A DNA stretch of 64,000 bases from GCA-2748575 sp965222725 (GCA_965222725.1 OZ244969.1:4774001-4838000); one strand, 5' to 3'; positions 27,501 to 39,700 are shown, numbered from the stretch's first letter. Numbers and translations are program-made. Notes: generated by a model not told the origin, from the sequence alone.

Positions 27501-27743
27501 CTGCGAGAATGACAACCATTGAGGCTTTTTGCGATCTGCAGGGGGAATGGTATCTTCACTGGAATCACCACCCACACGGGTGGCTTTCAGAAAATCAATC
27601 ACCTCGGATTTCTTGGCAACCAGTTCATCCTTGAGGTCTTTCGTCAAGGCGCCTTTCGGCGCCTTGAATTTAAGTTGTTCCTCTTCGAGCCAAAGTTTGA
27701 TTCCCGCTGCCCCCAACTTCGACATCAACTCGAAGACTGTCAT
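18504..27743 (-). CDS. NRPS, two modules with tandem condensation domains: TubC-C-C'-A-PCP-C-C'-A-PCP
   Basis: A 3079-residue synthetase predicted to add two identical residues. Approximate layout: TubC docking domain 1-57 (IKLWLEEEQLKFKAPKGA); C 75-500 (HHIISDG at 211); C' 530-950 (HHAVTDG at 669); A 960-1470; PCP 1509 (IGGHSLLATQ); C 1574-2000 (HHIVSDG at 1704); C' 2028-2450 (NHLVADG at 2159, first His replaced by Asn); A 2465-2970; PCP 3011 (LGGHSLLAAR); acidic tail ending RIEGFL. Both A pockets read DLKNVGSDVK, sharing FDLTQKN, NCAPSAFYP and NSYGPTECTDVV. I cannot assign the amino acid from memory. The ATG overlaps the stop of the upstream NRPS by four bases (ATGA), so the two are translationally coupled. 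There is no epimerase or thioesterase. Confidence 0.96.
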   Translation of the reverse strand: MTVFELMSKLGAAGIKLWLEEEQLKFKAPKGALTKDLKDELVAKKSEVIDFLKATRVGGDSSEDTIPPADRKKPQWLSFSQRRMWFIDQLMPANSTFHIPSALFLNGMLDREALRSAFEQLIVRHESLRTIFSTKGEEPVQIIQEASGFSLPFQDLTELDTEERYAKAKEIAQDDIEQAFDLTKGPLLRARLLKMDDNRHGLIVVMHHIISDGWSMEVFVKEIAALYGAARMGEPSPLEPLSIQYTDFAQWQRNWLTDDLLDTQLNYWKKQLANAPEELVLPFDRPRPAVKTNNGSNLQVEFTGDVLAKLRQLARELDVTLYVLLLSVYKVVLSKWSGQQDLCVGMPVAGRNQSQVENLIGFFVNTLVIRSQQENNPTVKEFVAQIREQVLSAQAHQDVPLETIVEALNVPRNLAFSPLYQVAFSYSSGKELKKHQVIGGLEIEAMPVDLVVARQDITMMLLDNGDSLTGVIEYNTDLFDADTMDAFYRHFSRVLRTFVSSPDTPVNAIELEERDQLKSLLKLPEDIEAVMPLTPLQRDFVLDSVHDPDSCRNTIGYVTELPFAVDPDRWQESLNQVAASRPSQRVVFIESMLPWLEPIYQGIRRTIEPEFELIDLQKEAGVDIHDEDSIAAWCRKLVLRPWNVLGGQLVKHWLVKISDSRYLGVASSHHAVTDGSSEFIRVQDVLDCYFGESVASQSVASYEYFVTRRRHISDSSDMFSFWQKQLAQVEPLGVRARQAGGLVVNELRLDRAKREQLESWCQAQGVSLAALLRATYAMGLRRCYYQADDIALIEAVGGRGEADAGNTGCYFEFTPALFRGETCDADGAIADVLNEHRNWRKQLHDHIHLSFSGRSRLISREGLEFQFNYRPPEASKGFLKADHHCFTTAIQPDNPGTVKLLISPGEEVFTLRLSYYEKEFQGFGLLERIENVLNQIIVGASELAALEWLLPHEKQHQLTDWQGETLGLPQGTLLDAFRKTVEQQPQAVAVKYLETTCSYQELDNASSRFAHWLAEQGIHKGDRVAIAVDRSLELPLLILGALKAGAAYVPVDPAYPGDRIAYIVQDSEAKLLVTEQCVLDRLNEEGRQIPYAKTCLRQQVATDIASLPSTSPDVQVTGDDPIYVIYTSGSTGKPKGAGVYHRGEMNLLNWYVNHLDAGAQDRFLLISAIGFDLTQKNFFAPLISGGTLVLTQDGEYDPEIIAATIAAENITVVNCAPSAFYPVAALTEHSGYPFSSLRHLVLGGEPIRSESLSEWLAHAESRCAITNSYGPTECTDVVSAWKVNELAQNAVLPIGRPVPNTQLYVVNKRGQLMPEGAMGELCVAGMGVGSGYLNQAELNTAVFAANPYGEGRWYRTGDLVHYDRHGALIYHGRKDFQVKLRGLRIEPGEIDALIKADSGIADSLTLVHNDLLVSYVVTSKSVDISALKQKLQQQLPAFMVPAAIMELAAWPLTPNGKVDRKALPEPSAAEEGDDFVAPRNQSEQQIADIWCQVLKLDKVGVKSDFFSIGGHSLLATQVVSRIRQQFGVELSVRALFEGPTIEQLLQKIGRASDAGLVDEAPPIEPCDDAESNVLSFAQHRLWFIDQLNQGSAEYNMPAAMRIRGPLNIKVLDKALAEIVQRHEVLRTNFGSVDGEPTLIIRDVTDWQSRIVDISDAPDVDAAINQQVDIDANKVFDLEKDLLISTVLLKAAADDYVLLINMHHIVSDGWSISVFIQELTALYQAYLSGQPSPLQPLDIQYRDFAVWQRNWLQGEVLARLKNYWLETLQDAPEVLRLPTDFPRPKQQSFNGAHFALSLGEERTQTINRFCDEHDVTPFMVLMGAYQVLLGRYCSQDDVCVGIPIAGRNRAEIENLIGFFINGLVIRTKLDGNPKVTDYLQRVKEAALGAYAHQDMPADVLADTLKLNRSAEHAPGAQVGFALQNTPQEQVGAEFAGLSLTPVFREQKTAKYEFSLILQESNANIGGVVEYNTDLFKASTVERMMTHFNRILDQMLAEPEAFIDNIDVLDEKELYEALNVDPEEFELFPLSPMQRDQYLDALLEPESLKNSMGYHLITDGEFDFDIWKQAAQKLIDDQPLLRCFILEADLPYTDVAYHCIRKQKTLEMDFIDLSDQELSTVEAQQIAEEWVWRPYDVTKDELTEYRVYKLNAGRHMLCFRMNHLVADGVGMALHGFCNTQVADAIRAGMEPPVIPPVFFNHIQENRVRMDKPETLAYWKNISKNLEALDFSIPPQCEEQAKVSERIEKRLRVSDEHWQKVRAYCEELGVHPSLYFKAIYGMLINVYCRGESDFYMTEVLAGRGGKHKMTFGNYFQLLPVIFPQSLLEDSSNVEDLFDYIKNYKRSLRKLADISLLQQRRILPQGRLHFMFNYYNFIPNLQLHGSPIITTPCPQVQDGPIQFVVHEQSGWIELVFIYLSDNFADLRFVERVNHISEQIVNGRSSISELEYVLPDEKQKQLTDWNNTLNLPAPEKTVVDQFIAQAQLTPDAVAVEMGNMQVTYRVLDEKSNQLAALLASNDVNPGSRVGVCLDRSVDMLSSVLGVLKAGAAYVPMDSNYPGERLAYMIEDSQAPVLLTQRCVADRLQNDNVNLQGTAVICLDETSLEGLSTAQPATLPGAEDLIYIIYTSGSTGQPKGAAVYHKGESNLLAWYQQQLELGANDKCLLVSAFGFDLTQKNLFAPLVSGARIVIPEMEHYDMEVIADTIHEKQVTLVNCAPSAFYPVAERTSHTGYPFASMRYLVLGGEPIRVESLKDWLSASDCRLVNSYGPTECTDVVAAYQLQSVDETLLPIGKPIQNTRLYITDKLNKLVPEGVVGELCIAGQGVGAGYLNKDDLTAEVFGDNPFSDCDADQRWYRTGDLVRYWPDGNIEYMGRKDFQVKLRGLRIELGEIESALRKQEGIHDSLTLVVDDRLVSYVVTESAAETIDETTLRNKLRAYLPDYMLPAIIIPLDAWPLTPNGKVDRKALPSPENKPAVEYVAPRNDVEERLAGIWSDVLGIEKVGVYDNFFDLGGHSLLAARAVSKFRNEFDVEIPLRALFELHTVADIAEYLQTLMWASESAEKAREETAEGEDSGRIEGFL

Positions 27744-30700
27744 AGTGTACCTTCCTCAAAATCCTCATCATCCCACTCCTCTTCACCGGCTTCTTCTTGT
27801 GGTTGTGATTGCCACATAACCGTGGCAATGATTTCCGCCAGCGCCGCAATGGTGGGCACTTCAAACAACGTTCTTAAGGGTAACTCCACATTGAGCTGTT
27901 CTTTTATGCGTGAAGACACCTTGGTAATCAATAATGAATGGCCACCCAGCTCAAAGAAATCATCGTAGATACCTACTTGCGGCAGGCCCAGCACATCCTG
28001 CCATACGGCTACCAGTGCTTCTTCCACGTTGTTTCTTGGCCCCACATATTCGGCCACCTGGAAGGCGCCCGGATCCGGATCCGGCAAGGCGCGTTTGTCG
28101 AACTTGCCGTTGGGTGTAATGGGCAACCGATCCATAAACACGAACGCAGCCGGCACCATAAAGTCCGGCAGCATTTGCTTCAGCTTGGCGCGGATAGCCG
28201 GTACATCGGGCTTTTCATCTGATGATTGTTCACAGTAAGCCACCAGCTGTTTGTTACCGGCCTGATCCTGTTTCGCCAGCACGCAGACATCGCTGATACC
28301 TTCCAGGCTGGTGAGTGCGGTTTCAATCTCGCCCAGTTCGATACGGAAGCCGCGAATCTTGACCTGATCATCCGCCCGGCCCAGGATTTCGATTTCACCA
28401 CCGGGCATGATGCGGCCCAGGTCACCGGTTTTATACATGCCATAACCGGGCACTTCGCAATAAGGATCATCCATAAACACGGATGCCGTCAGGTCAGGCC
28501 GGTTCTGATAACCCAGCGCCACCCCTTTACCGCCACAGTAAATTTCACCGGGCACACCAAAAGGTACCGGGCGCTGTTTGCTGTCCAGAATATAAACCGT
28601 GGTGTGCCCCACCGGGTAACCGATCGGAATAGTGGTAGCACCAGGCAGCACTTCTTTAATGTCGTAATAGGTGGCGTAAGTTGAGTTTTCCGCCGGGCCG
28701 TAAAAGTTCATGACCCGTTTTGGCCGGTGTTCGCTTTCCAGCAAGGCGCGCACCAGGTTCGGATCACAGGCCTCGCCGCCGAACATCAGGTAATCCAGAT
28801 CGGCAAACATCTGTGGCGTTTGCTTGGACAGCACATGGAACAGTGCTGTCGTCAGGAATACCAGATTGGGCTTATGGGTTTCCACCAGGCGGGCAAAGGC
28901 ATCGGCAGACAGAGCCGTATCCTTGTCCACTATGACCAAGGCACAGCCATTTAACAGTGCCGCCCATAATTCAAAGGTGGTGGCATCAAACGACAGGTTC
29001 GCTGCATGAGTCAGTCGATTACCCGGTTTGAGATCCATGTAGTTGGTATTAATCGCCATACGGGCCGCGCCCCGTTGCGGCACCAGCACACCTTTGGGTT
29101 TGCCGGTAGAACCCGAGGTATAAACGATCAATGCCAGACTGTGGCCGCCATCCGGCATGGTCAGGCCCGGGTTTTCCCGGCTGTAGTTCGCCAGTTCTGC
29201 CTGTGAGCCCTGGTAGTTCACCACTTTGGTGGTTTGCAGGTAACCGAAGCGATCTTCAAATTGCTCATCCACCAGCAACACCGGTGCCTGGGTGTCGTCC
29301 AGCATGTACTGAACCCGGTCTTCCGGATAGCTGGGATCGATAGGCACGTACGCGCCACCGGCTTTCAGAATAGCCAGTACCGATACCAGCATCTGGAATG
29401 AACGTTCAAAACAGGTCGCCACCGGTTGACCAATCTGAACGCCCTGCTCCAGCAGGTAATAGGCCAGCTGGTTGGCCCGCTCGTTCAGTTCGCGATAAGT
29501 TATCTGACGATCGTCATGAATGGCGGCCGGCAGGTCGCCATGTTTGGCCACCACTTCTTCAAACAGTTGCGCCAGCGGCTTTTCATCCGGGAATGCGCGG
29601 AAGGTATGATTCCAGTCGTGCAGCACCTGCTCCCGTTCCTGACGGGACAGAATATCCAGATCACCCACAGGCTGCTCGGGATTTTGAGAAACACTCACCA
29701 GCGCGTTTTCAATATGTGAGAGCATACGATCAATAGTGTCATGCTCAAATAAATGACTGTCGTAAGAAAAACGCACAATCAGATCACGACCGGGAATGGC
29801 CACCAGCGTCAACGGGAAGTTGGTTTGCTGAAAGGCCTCTATCTCACCCACATCCAGCAATGACTGGGAATCTTCCAGAGATTCATCAATGGGGTAGTTT
29901 TCGAAAACCAGAATGGACTCGAACAGGGCCTGCTTGCTGGATACCTGGCTATGCTTCTGCACATCCACCAGCGAACTGGATTCGAAGTGCTTCATCTCCA
30001 CCTGCTGATCCTGCACCCGCTGCAGCCATTCCATAAAGGGCAGTTCGTTATCCACGAACATGCGCAACGGCAGGGTGTTGATAAACATGCCGACCATGTT
30101 TTCTACGCCGGCCAGATCCGCCGGCCGGCCGGACACCGTGGTACCGAACAGTACGTCCTCTTCACCGCTGTAGCGGTTCAGCAAAGCACCCCAGACGCCC
30201 TGTAATATATGGTTCAGAGTCAGGCGTTGATCCTTGGCCAGTGCCTGCAGCGTATCCAGCAGTTCGCCGGATACCTTGATTTCACGCTCGCAATAACGGG
30301 CAGCGCTTTCGCCTTCTTTTTCCTTCCGGGAAACCACTGCCGGTGAGTTGCGTAACGGGATTGGTGTGGGTGCAGAGAACCCGGCAAGATAACGGCCCCA
30401 GAATTCATTTTCGGCCTGTTTGTCCTGTGACAGTAACCAGCCGATAAAGTCTTGATAATGCGGTGCCGACGGCAATTGAACATCACCGGCTTTTAACAGT
30501 TGCTCATAACTGGCAAACAACTCTTTGAATACCACCGGCATGGACCAGCCATCCAGCAGTATGTGATGGAAACTCCAGATTAACTGATTGCGTTGAGACG
30601 GCAACTTGATCCAGGTTAAACGCAACACTCCGGGCTTGCGGAAGTTAAAGCCAAAGTTGCGGTCATCCACCATAAAGCGTTCCAGCTTGTCTTTGGCTTC

Positions 30701-33700
30701 CGCTTCGCTGAACTGACTCCAGTCGTAACGCTGAACCGGCAGATCAATGGTTTCGTGTACTACCTGCAAGGGCTGCTTGACGCCTTCCCAGATAAAGCCG
30801 GTACGCAGAATATCGTGACGGTTGACGACCGTTTCCCAGGCCCTGAACAACAGTTCTTCGTTAACATCACTGCCCAGATCCACACTGACCTGATCAAAGT
30901 AAACCCAGGAACCCGGCTCATACAGACTGTGGAAGAGCATGCCTTCCTGTACCGGTGACAACGGGTACACCGCCTGAACACCGTCCTGGTGACCAAACAG
31001 GGTATCCACCTGATTCTGGCTCAGTCCGGCCAGCGGGAAGTCTGACGGTGTATAGCCGCGGTTGTCCGCGTTGGCACAATGCTCAATCACACGGGCAAGC
31101 GTTTGCACCAGCGTATCTGCCAGTTTGCGAATGGTTTTTTCGTGATGCAGCGCCGTGCTGTAACGCCAGGCAAGTTTCAGCTCACCATTCTGGACACGAG
31201 CGCTGATTTCCAGATCATAGTTGCGCTCACAGGCCGGTGAAATTTCCTGTCCGGGATTCTCCGGCGCCTGCTGAATGAGAGAGCCATCATCCACGACCTT
31301 GTCCAGCTGACCAAGGTAGTTAAAGCTGATCTGCGCTTCCGGCAGACCGGCCAGGCGCTGTTGTACTTCGTCATCGTCGTGCAGATAGCGCAACAGTCCA
31401 AAGCTCATGCCTTTCATGGGTACAGCGCGCATCTGTTCCTTGATGGATTTGATCACGCCACCCAGATCACTGTCTTCCACCTGCAGAATCAGCGGGAAGA
31501 TAGACGTAAACCAGCCAACGGTGCGGGAAATATCAATGCTGTCGGCAATATGTTCACGGCCATGGCCTTCCAGGTCCAGCAGTACGTTTTTATTCAAGTT
31601 GTTGTGCTCGTTCCACTCCGACAGCGTCAGGGATAAAGCAGTGAGCAGCAGCTCGTTAATCTCGGTGCGGTAACAGGACGGGGCTTTGGTCAGCAGGGTT
31701 TTGGTTAAATCCGATGACAGAGAATTTTCCACCACCTGCACACTGGCAACGGTATTCTTGCCATTGTTATCACGGGGCAAATCCGCTGTGGGCAATTCCA
31801 GCAGGGATTTCCAGTACTCGTAATCCCCATCCAGCGCGCCGGAGTTGGTGAACTCCTGTAAAGCTTCGCCCCATTGCTGGAAGGATGTGGTTTTGGCGCC
31901 CAATTGTACCGGCTGATTTTCCATGCACTGGGTGAGAGCGGTTTGCAGATCTTCCACCAGCACACGCCAGGAGAACACATCCACCACCAGGTGATGTATC
32001 ACCACCAGCAGGCGGGAGGACTGATCCGCCCCCAGATCAAAACGCACCACTTTGATCAGCGGGCCTTTTTCCAGATTGATTTCTGCCTGGAATTGATCCG
32101 CTAACGTTTCAATCTGTTCTTTACGGGCGCCTTCAGCCAGGGATGACAGATCCACACTCTCGAACACCTGATCCAACAGGGCTTCGATATGCTCTGACTG
32201 ACGGAATGTCTGGTGCCACTGCCGGGCCGGAATGGCGCTGCTGTGCTCGCGATGGAACAACAGACGCAGGGCATCGTGCTGATACAGCACACCCTCCCAG
32301 GCTTCTTTGATATGGGCCTGAGTGATTCGGGCATCCAGCTCAAAAATAACGGACTGATTGAACTGATGAATGTCTGCCAGCTGTTGATTGAAGAACCATT
32401 GCTGTACCGGGGTAAGCAGGGCTTCGCCTTCCACCAGCCCCTGTTCGGCTTTCACCACATCTTTCAGATCAGTAGCTACTTCCGCCAGGTCCGCTATGGT
32501 CTGATATTCAAAGACCTGCTTGGCGGTAATATGCAACCCTGCCCGCTTGGCACGGCTGATAATCTGAATGGAGAGAATGGAATCGCCGCCCAGCTCAAAG
32601 AAGTTATCATGCACACCAATGGTGTCGGCCTTGAGCACCTGCTGCCAGATATCCACCAGTATGGTTTCTTTATCGTTGCGCGGCGCAATGTACTCACTGG
32701 TTTGAGTGGCTTCCGCCGTGGGCTCGGGCAGTTTGCGTTTGTCTACTTTGCCGTTCTGGTTGAGCGGGAAAGCTTCCATAATCACAAAGGCCGACGGCAT
32801 CATATGCTTGGGCAGTACCTTGCTGCTTTCACGGCGCAGCTCTGCCACATCCATATCGCCATCCACCAGCACATAGGCCACCAGGCGTTTCTGGCCCGGC
32901 TCGTCCTGACGCACAATAACAACGGCTTCCTTGATGGCATCCAGGCGGGTCAGGCAAGCTTCCACCTCACCCAGCTCAATACGGAATCCGCGGACTTTTA
33001 CCTGATCATCGGCACGGCCCAGAATTTCAATCTGGCCATCTTCGGTAAAGCGCGCCAGGTCACCGGTTTTATACAGGCGGTCACTGTCGTTGGGGAACGG
33101 ATTGGCAATAAAGGCCAGGGCAGTTTTGTCCGGATCATTCAGGTAACCGGTGGCAAGGCCATCACCACCCACATAGATTTCGCCGGTAATGCCCACGGGC
33201 ACCGGTTGCATGTGTTTATCCAGAATATACGCGGTAGAACCGGACAGGCTGCGGCCGATAGGCACGGTAATGGCGCCTTCGGGCACGTCCTCAATTTCAT
33301 ACCAGGTGGAATAGGTGGTGTTTTCCGACGGCCCGTAAACGTGCAGGAAATGCGTCGGTTTGTGGAAACGGGCAATCTTTCTTACCTGCTGCGGATCACA
33401 GGCCTCACCGCCAAACAGCAGGTAATCCAGCGTTTCAAAAAATTCCGGATGGTTAATGGCAAACGCATTAAAGAGCGCGGTGGTAATGAACATGGTGTTA
33501 ATACCGGTGCGCTTCGCTTCGGCAATAAAGGCTTCCGGCGTTAATAACAGTTCCTTGTCTATGACTACCAGGGTGCCGCCATTTAACAGCGCCCCCCAGA
33601 TTTCAAACGTGGATGCATCAAAGGACACATTGGACAGATGGGCCACCTTGTCCTGCGGTTTGAATTCAATGTAATTGGCATCAATCACCAGGCGGTTCAC

Positions 33701-36700
33701 CGCCAGCTGGGTACAAACCACCCCTTTGGGCTTGCCGGTAGAACCGGAGGTATAAACCACATAGGCCAGGCGGCTGGCATCACCAAAAATGGGCTGATCC
33801 AGATTGGAATCAAACTGGTCGGCAATATAACCACTGTCGGAATCCAGCATCACCGCCTGCACGTCACCGGCTTTTTGCGCAATGGGCAGAATCACATCGG
33901 CAAATTCAGCACGGGTTACCAGCACCGGGGCTTTGGTGTCCTCCAGCATGAAGGTGAGGCGTTCTTCCGGATAGGACGGATCCAGCGGTACATAGGCACC
34001 ACCGGCTTTCAGCGTGGCCAGTATGCTGACAATCATGTCAATGGAACGGTCCAGGGCAATCGCCACATAACCCTGATCTTTTGCGCCTCGGGCGATCAGG
34101 ATGCGGGCCAGCTGGTTGGCACGGCGATTCAGTTCGCCATAGGTGACTGTCGTTTCACCACTCACCAGTGCAATCTGGTCGGGATTGCTTTCTGCCTGCG
34201 CTTCAAAGAGTTCATGCAGGCATTTGTCCCGGGGGTATTCAGCCGGTGCCGGATTCCATTCTTCAAGAATTTTTTCCTGCTCGGAATCCGCCAGCAACGT
34301 AAAACGTTTGACGGGCACATCGGGCTGGGTTAACGAGCTGGTAAGAATCACTTCAAGGTGCGCCAGCATTCGTTCAACAGTAGAACGATCAAATAACGTG
34401 GCGTCGTAACTGAGTTTGAGGCGAATCGTCTCTTTGGGCTCAACAATCAGCGTTAACGGATAGTTGGTGTGCTCAATGCTGGTCACCTGGCTGATATCCA
34501 GCAACTGATCACCGGCACGAACTGCATCACCCACCGGGTAGTTTTCGAAAACCAGAATACTGTCGAACAGCGTCTGGTCGCCGGGCACTTCGGAATGGTG
34601 GTGAATATCCACCAGCGGCGTGGCTTCAAACCGGCGCAGATCCAGTTGCTCTTCCTGCATGGATTGCAGCAGGGGCACAATACAGGTGTCTTCGGCAATC
34701 TGCACCCGCAACGGCAGGGTGTTAATAAACAGCCCCACAATGTTTTCCACACCGTTCAGATCCGCCGGGCGGCCGGAAACCGTGGTGCCAAAAACAACAT
34801 CTTCCTCGCCGCTGTAGCGTGCCAGCAACACGCCCCAACCCGCCTGCAATACCGTATTCAGGGTAATGTGGTTATCGCGGGCAAACTGCTGCAGTTGTGC
34901 GGTCTGCTCTTCCGACAGATTGATCTCGGATTCAAAGTACTGCTTTTTCGCATCCGGCAATGGCTGCTTTTTGCAGGCAATGGGCGTGGGTGCTTCAAAA
35001 CCGTGGAGGTAATTTTTCCAGAACTGCAGGGCATCAGCTTTATCAAAATCCTTCAGCCAGGCAATAAAATCCTCGTAACGCCCGGGTGCTGCCAGCATGG
35101 GTTGCTGACCCTGTACCATGGCGGCATAACTCTGGAAGGCCTCTCCCATCACCAGCGGCAGGGACCAGCCATCCAGCACCACATGGTGAAAACTCCACAC
35201 CAGACGAGCGCGTTTGTTGGGCAAATCAATCCAGGCCAGTCGGGTCAGGCCCGGCTTGGCAAAATCAAAACCGCGTTTGCGATCCTGTTCCAGCCACAGG
35301 TTCAGGCGGTGCTGCTCCTGGCTCTCGTCAAGATCAGACCAGTCAAATTCCGATACCTCTGCCTGAATGCGGCTGCTGACCACCTGCAGGGGTCTGTCCA
35401 GTTCATCCCACAAAAAGGCGCTGCGCAACACCGGATGACGGTTGACTACATGATTCCAGGCTTCATAGAGTTTTTCGCGCTGGATATCGCCCACCACTTC
35501 CACGCTGAGCTGTTCAAAGTAAACGCCGGAGCTGGTATCAAACAGGCTGTGGAACAGCATCCCTTCCTGCATGGGGGATAAAGGGTACACGGCCTCGATA
35601 TTGGGATTGGTGCCGAACAGGCGATCAATCTCCGGCTGCGTCAGATCCGCCAGCGGGAAATCGGAAGGCGTATAGCCGAAGGTGGTGGGATCCAGACAGT
35701 AATCAATAATCTGTTTCAGGTTATCGATATAGTGGTTGGACAGGTACTCGATGCTGTGGGTATCAAAAATCTCGGTACTGTAAATCCACTCCACATGCAA
35801 CGCGCCATCCACCACATGACTGTTAACACTCAGCAGATGCGGCTCTTCACTGTCCAGGCTGTGCTCGGAACCCTTGTCTTCGCTGGCCAGTTCAAACCAG
35901 GCATTGTTATCCAGTATGGCGTCAAACTGCCCAAGGTAGTTAAACACCACATCCGCTTTGGGTGCGTCGGAAAACGCCTGGCGGATCAGCGGATCCTCTG
36001 ACAGGTATTTCAGGGTGCCAAAACCAAAACCACGGTTGGGAATGGTGCGCAGGTTTTCCTTGATACCTTTCAGGTTTACATCCACCGGTAACGCAGAATC
36101 ATAACGCAACCGTACCGGGTAAACGGAAGTAAACCAGCCCACAGTGCGGCTCAGGTCTACCCGTTCGTTAAACATTTCGCGACCGTGGCCTTCCAGATCA
36201 ATCAGCAGTTCCCGGTTGCCGGACCAGCTGGTAACGGTTTTTGCCAGCGCCGTGAGCAGGATGTCGTTGATTTCTGTTTTGTAGGCTTTGGGTACATCAC
36301 GGAGTAATTCGGCAGTTTTGGCTGAATCCAGAGTTACCGTGTGTTTGTGGGACAGTGCCACCAGATTGCGACCGTTTTCATCGTCCACGGGCAATGAGGT
36401 TTTCTGGTGGCCGATAATATTCTTCCAGTAGTCCACTTCGCCATCCAGCGCACCGCTGCTGACATGCTGCTGCAGTGCTTCCACCCACTGTTTATAGGAA
36501 GTGGTTTTGGGCTGGAACCTGGGAGCCTGTTTGTTGCTGATGGCTTCCAGTGCGGTAGTAAAGTCATCCAGCAGCACCCGCCAGGACACACCGTCCACCA
36601 CCAGGTGATGAACCACCAGCAGGAGTTTGCGCTGATTTTGCGGCAGCTCAAAAATCACGGCGGCAACGATGGGGCCTTTTTCAAGGTTCAGGCTGGACTG

Positions 36701-39700
36701 AATACCGCTGGCCTGTGACGAAATTTCATCGGCAATACTGTGGGCAGGCTTGTTACGCAGATCCACATCGTGTAGCGCAAAATGGCCGTAGCCATCGGGA
36801 TCATCGTGATGGTACTGGCGAATGCCCTCTTCGGTGCGCTCAAACCTGAGTCGCAACGCATCGTGCTGTACCATCACCATGGAAAGTGCTTCGCCTATCT
36901 TGGCGTTAGCCAGAGTGACTTCCGGTTTGATGTTAAGGAGCACCGACTGGTTCCAGTGATGCTCGTCTTTGAAGTCGTGCTCAAAAAACCAGTTCTCGAT
37001 GGGCGACAGAGTCACATCGCCCATTACCAGACCCTGTTCTGCCAGAATGGGCGCTTCCACTTCGCTGGCCACTTCTGCCAGTTCGGCAATGGTCTGGTTT
37101 TCAAAAATCTGTTTGGTGGTGAGATGCAGGCCGGCCATTTTTGCCCGGCTGGTGATCTGAATACTCAGAATGGAATCACCGCCCAGCTCAAAAAAGTTGT
37201 CGTAAACACCGACCTCTTCCAGATTCAGTACCGCTTTCCAGATATCTGCCAGTGCCTGCTCTTTGTTGTTGCGTGGCGGCACCCGCGAGGCAGCACCTTC
37301 AGTTTCATTTTCGGGCTTGGGCAATGCTTTACGATCCAGCTTGCCATTGGCGGTTACCGGGAAGTTTTCCATCACCACAAAGGCGGATGGAATCATGTAT
37401 TCCGGCAGGGAATTTTTCAGTTCGGCTTTCAGCTCATGGGCAATAACGTCTTCGTTATCCTGTGGAATCACATAAGCCACCAGCCGCTTGACGCCAGGCA
37501 CATCTTCCCGGGCAATCACCGCAACGGATCGAACTGTATTAATCCGCCCCAGCGCTTCTTCAATCTCACCCAATTCGATACGGTAACCGCGGATTTTTAC
37601 CTGCTGGTCAATACGGCCGATGTATTCCACATTGCCGTCTTCGTAAAAACGCACCAGGTCGCCGGTTTTATACATCACCGGATCATCGCCATCGTCGAAC
37701 GGATTGCGCACGAAGACTTCGTTGGTCAATTCATCCCGGTTCAGATAGCCATTGGATACGCCATCACCGGAGGTGTAAAGCTCACCGGGCACGCCCACCG
37801 GCACCGGGTTAAGCTGCTTGTCCAGAATATAGATGCGGGTGTTGGCAATGGGCTTGCCGATGGGCACGGTCTGGCGAACATCGTCCACCGTGCGCATGGG
37901 GTAACAGCAGGTAAAAGTGGTGTTTTCCGTGGGACCGTAACCGTTGATCAGGGTGGTGCCCGGGTGTGTGGCCAGTACTTTTTTCACCAGTGCAGGCGAG
38001 AGCACATCACCACCGGCCAGCAACTGCTTAACACCCGCCAGGGATTCAATATGATACTCGGCAATAAAATGAAACAGGGCCGCCGTTAACCAGGCCGCAT
38101 TCACCTGATGCTTTTGAATAACCTGACCCAGTTCTTCAGCGGATAACTGCCCCGGCGGACACACCACCAGCTTGCCGCCATTCAGCAAAGGGCCCCAGAT
38201 TTCCAGCGTGGCCGCGTCAAAAGATATTGGCGCGTATTGCAGAAACACCACACTGTCATTCAGCGACATGAAATTGGTATTGCGAACCAGCCGCACCACA
38301 TTGCGCTGCACCACCTCAATCCCTTTGGGCTTGCCGGTGGAACCGGAGGTGTACATCACATAAGCCGGCGCTTTCGGGTCCACATAAACACCCGGGTTGT
38401 CACAATTCTCCTCAGGTGCTTTCAGGGTAAAATCATCCAGAACCACTGCCTGGTTATCCGCAATGGGCAGCCGCTCGCGCAGATGGCTGTGCACCACCAC
38501 AACATCGGCATCCGTATCCTCCAGCATAAACAGCAGACGGTCCTGGGGATAGGACGGGTCCAGCGGAACAAAGGCAGCACCGGCTTTGAGAATACCGAGA
38601 ATACCCGCCACCATTTCAATGGAACGATCGGCACAGATACCCACCCGGAAATTCGGTTTAACGCCCCGCTCGATCAGTGTTTTACCGATGCGGTTGGCCA
38701 GGTTATTCAGCTCGCCATAGGTTAACGACTGCTCTTCAAATTCGATGGCGGTGGTGTGCTCATAGGCCCGGGCTTCCGCCTCAAAGCGCTGAATAATACA
38801 GTCATTGCGCTCATAGGCAGCGGTGGTCTGATTGAAGTTCTGCAGCAGTTGCGAACGGTCAGAGTCACTCAGCAGGGTCAGCTCATCAATACCCACACTG
38901 GGGTCCTGCACAATAGACATCAGCAGATTTTTGAAATGCCCCATCATGCGCTCAATGGTGGCATGTTTGAACAGGTCCGTTGCAAACTCCCAGTCGCCCT
39001 TGATAGCGCCCTTCTCTTCGCGAAGATTAACGGTGATATCAAATTTGGAGGTGTGTGATTCTTCCGGCAGCAGTTCGATATCCAGGCCGGGTAGCTGCAG
39101 CGCATTGGTCTGGGTTGCGTTCTGCAATACGAACATCACCTGGAACAAGGGTGTATGGCTCATTTCCCGGGCCACACCCAATTCGTCCACCAGACGCTCA
39201 AAAGGGATTTCCTGATGGTCGTAGGCACCGGTCAGGTCCTGCTGCATTTGCCGTAACAGCGAGGTAAAGGAAATATTGCCGCCAAGGTCACTGCGCACCG
39301 CCAGGGTATTCACAAAGCAGCCGATCAGGGGTTCAAGTTCCGGCCGGGTACGGTTGGCGATGGGCGTGCCGACACACAGATCTTCCTGGCCGCTGTAACG
39401 GTGCAGTAAAACCTTCAGGGTGGCCATCAATACGGTAAACAGGGTTACCCCCTGTTTCTTGGCCAGTTCGTTCAGCCGGGTGGCCAGCGACGGCTCCAGT
39501 TCAAACTGGATGTTAGCGCCGGCAAAAGTCTGTACCGGTGGCCGGGAAAAATCCGTGGGCAACTCCAGCACGGGGGCACCTTGCAACCGCTCCTTCCAGT
39601 AGGAAAGCTGTTTCTCCAACCGGTCACCGGTTAACCATTCCCGCTGCCACTGGGCATAGTCGGCATACTGGATTTTAAGATCCGGTAACGGCGAACTGCG

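Noticed and set aside
32213..33544. Long plus-strand open frame (over 440 codons) opposite the NRPS gene
   Set aside because: It lies wholly antisense to clearly coding NRPS domains and its translation has no family motif. Similar long antisense frames occur opposite the other NRPS genes (for example 36782-38089 and 47789-49540), as expected from the codon bias.
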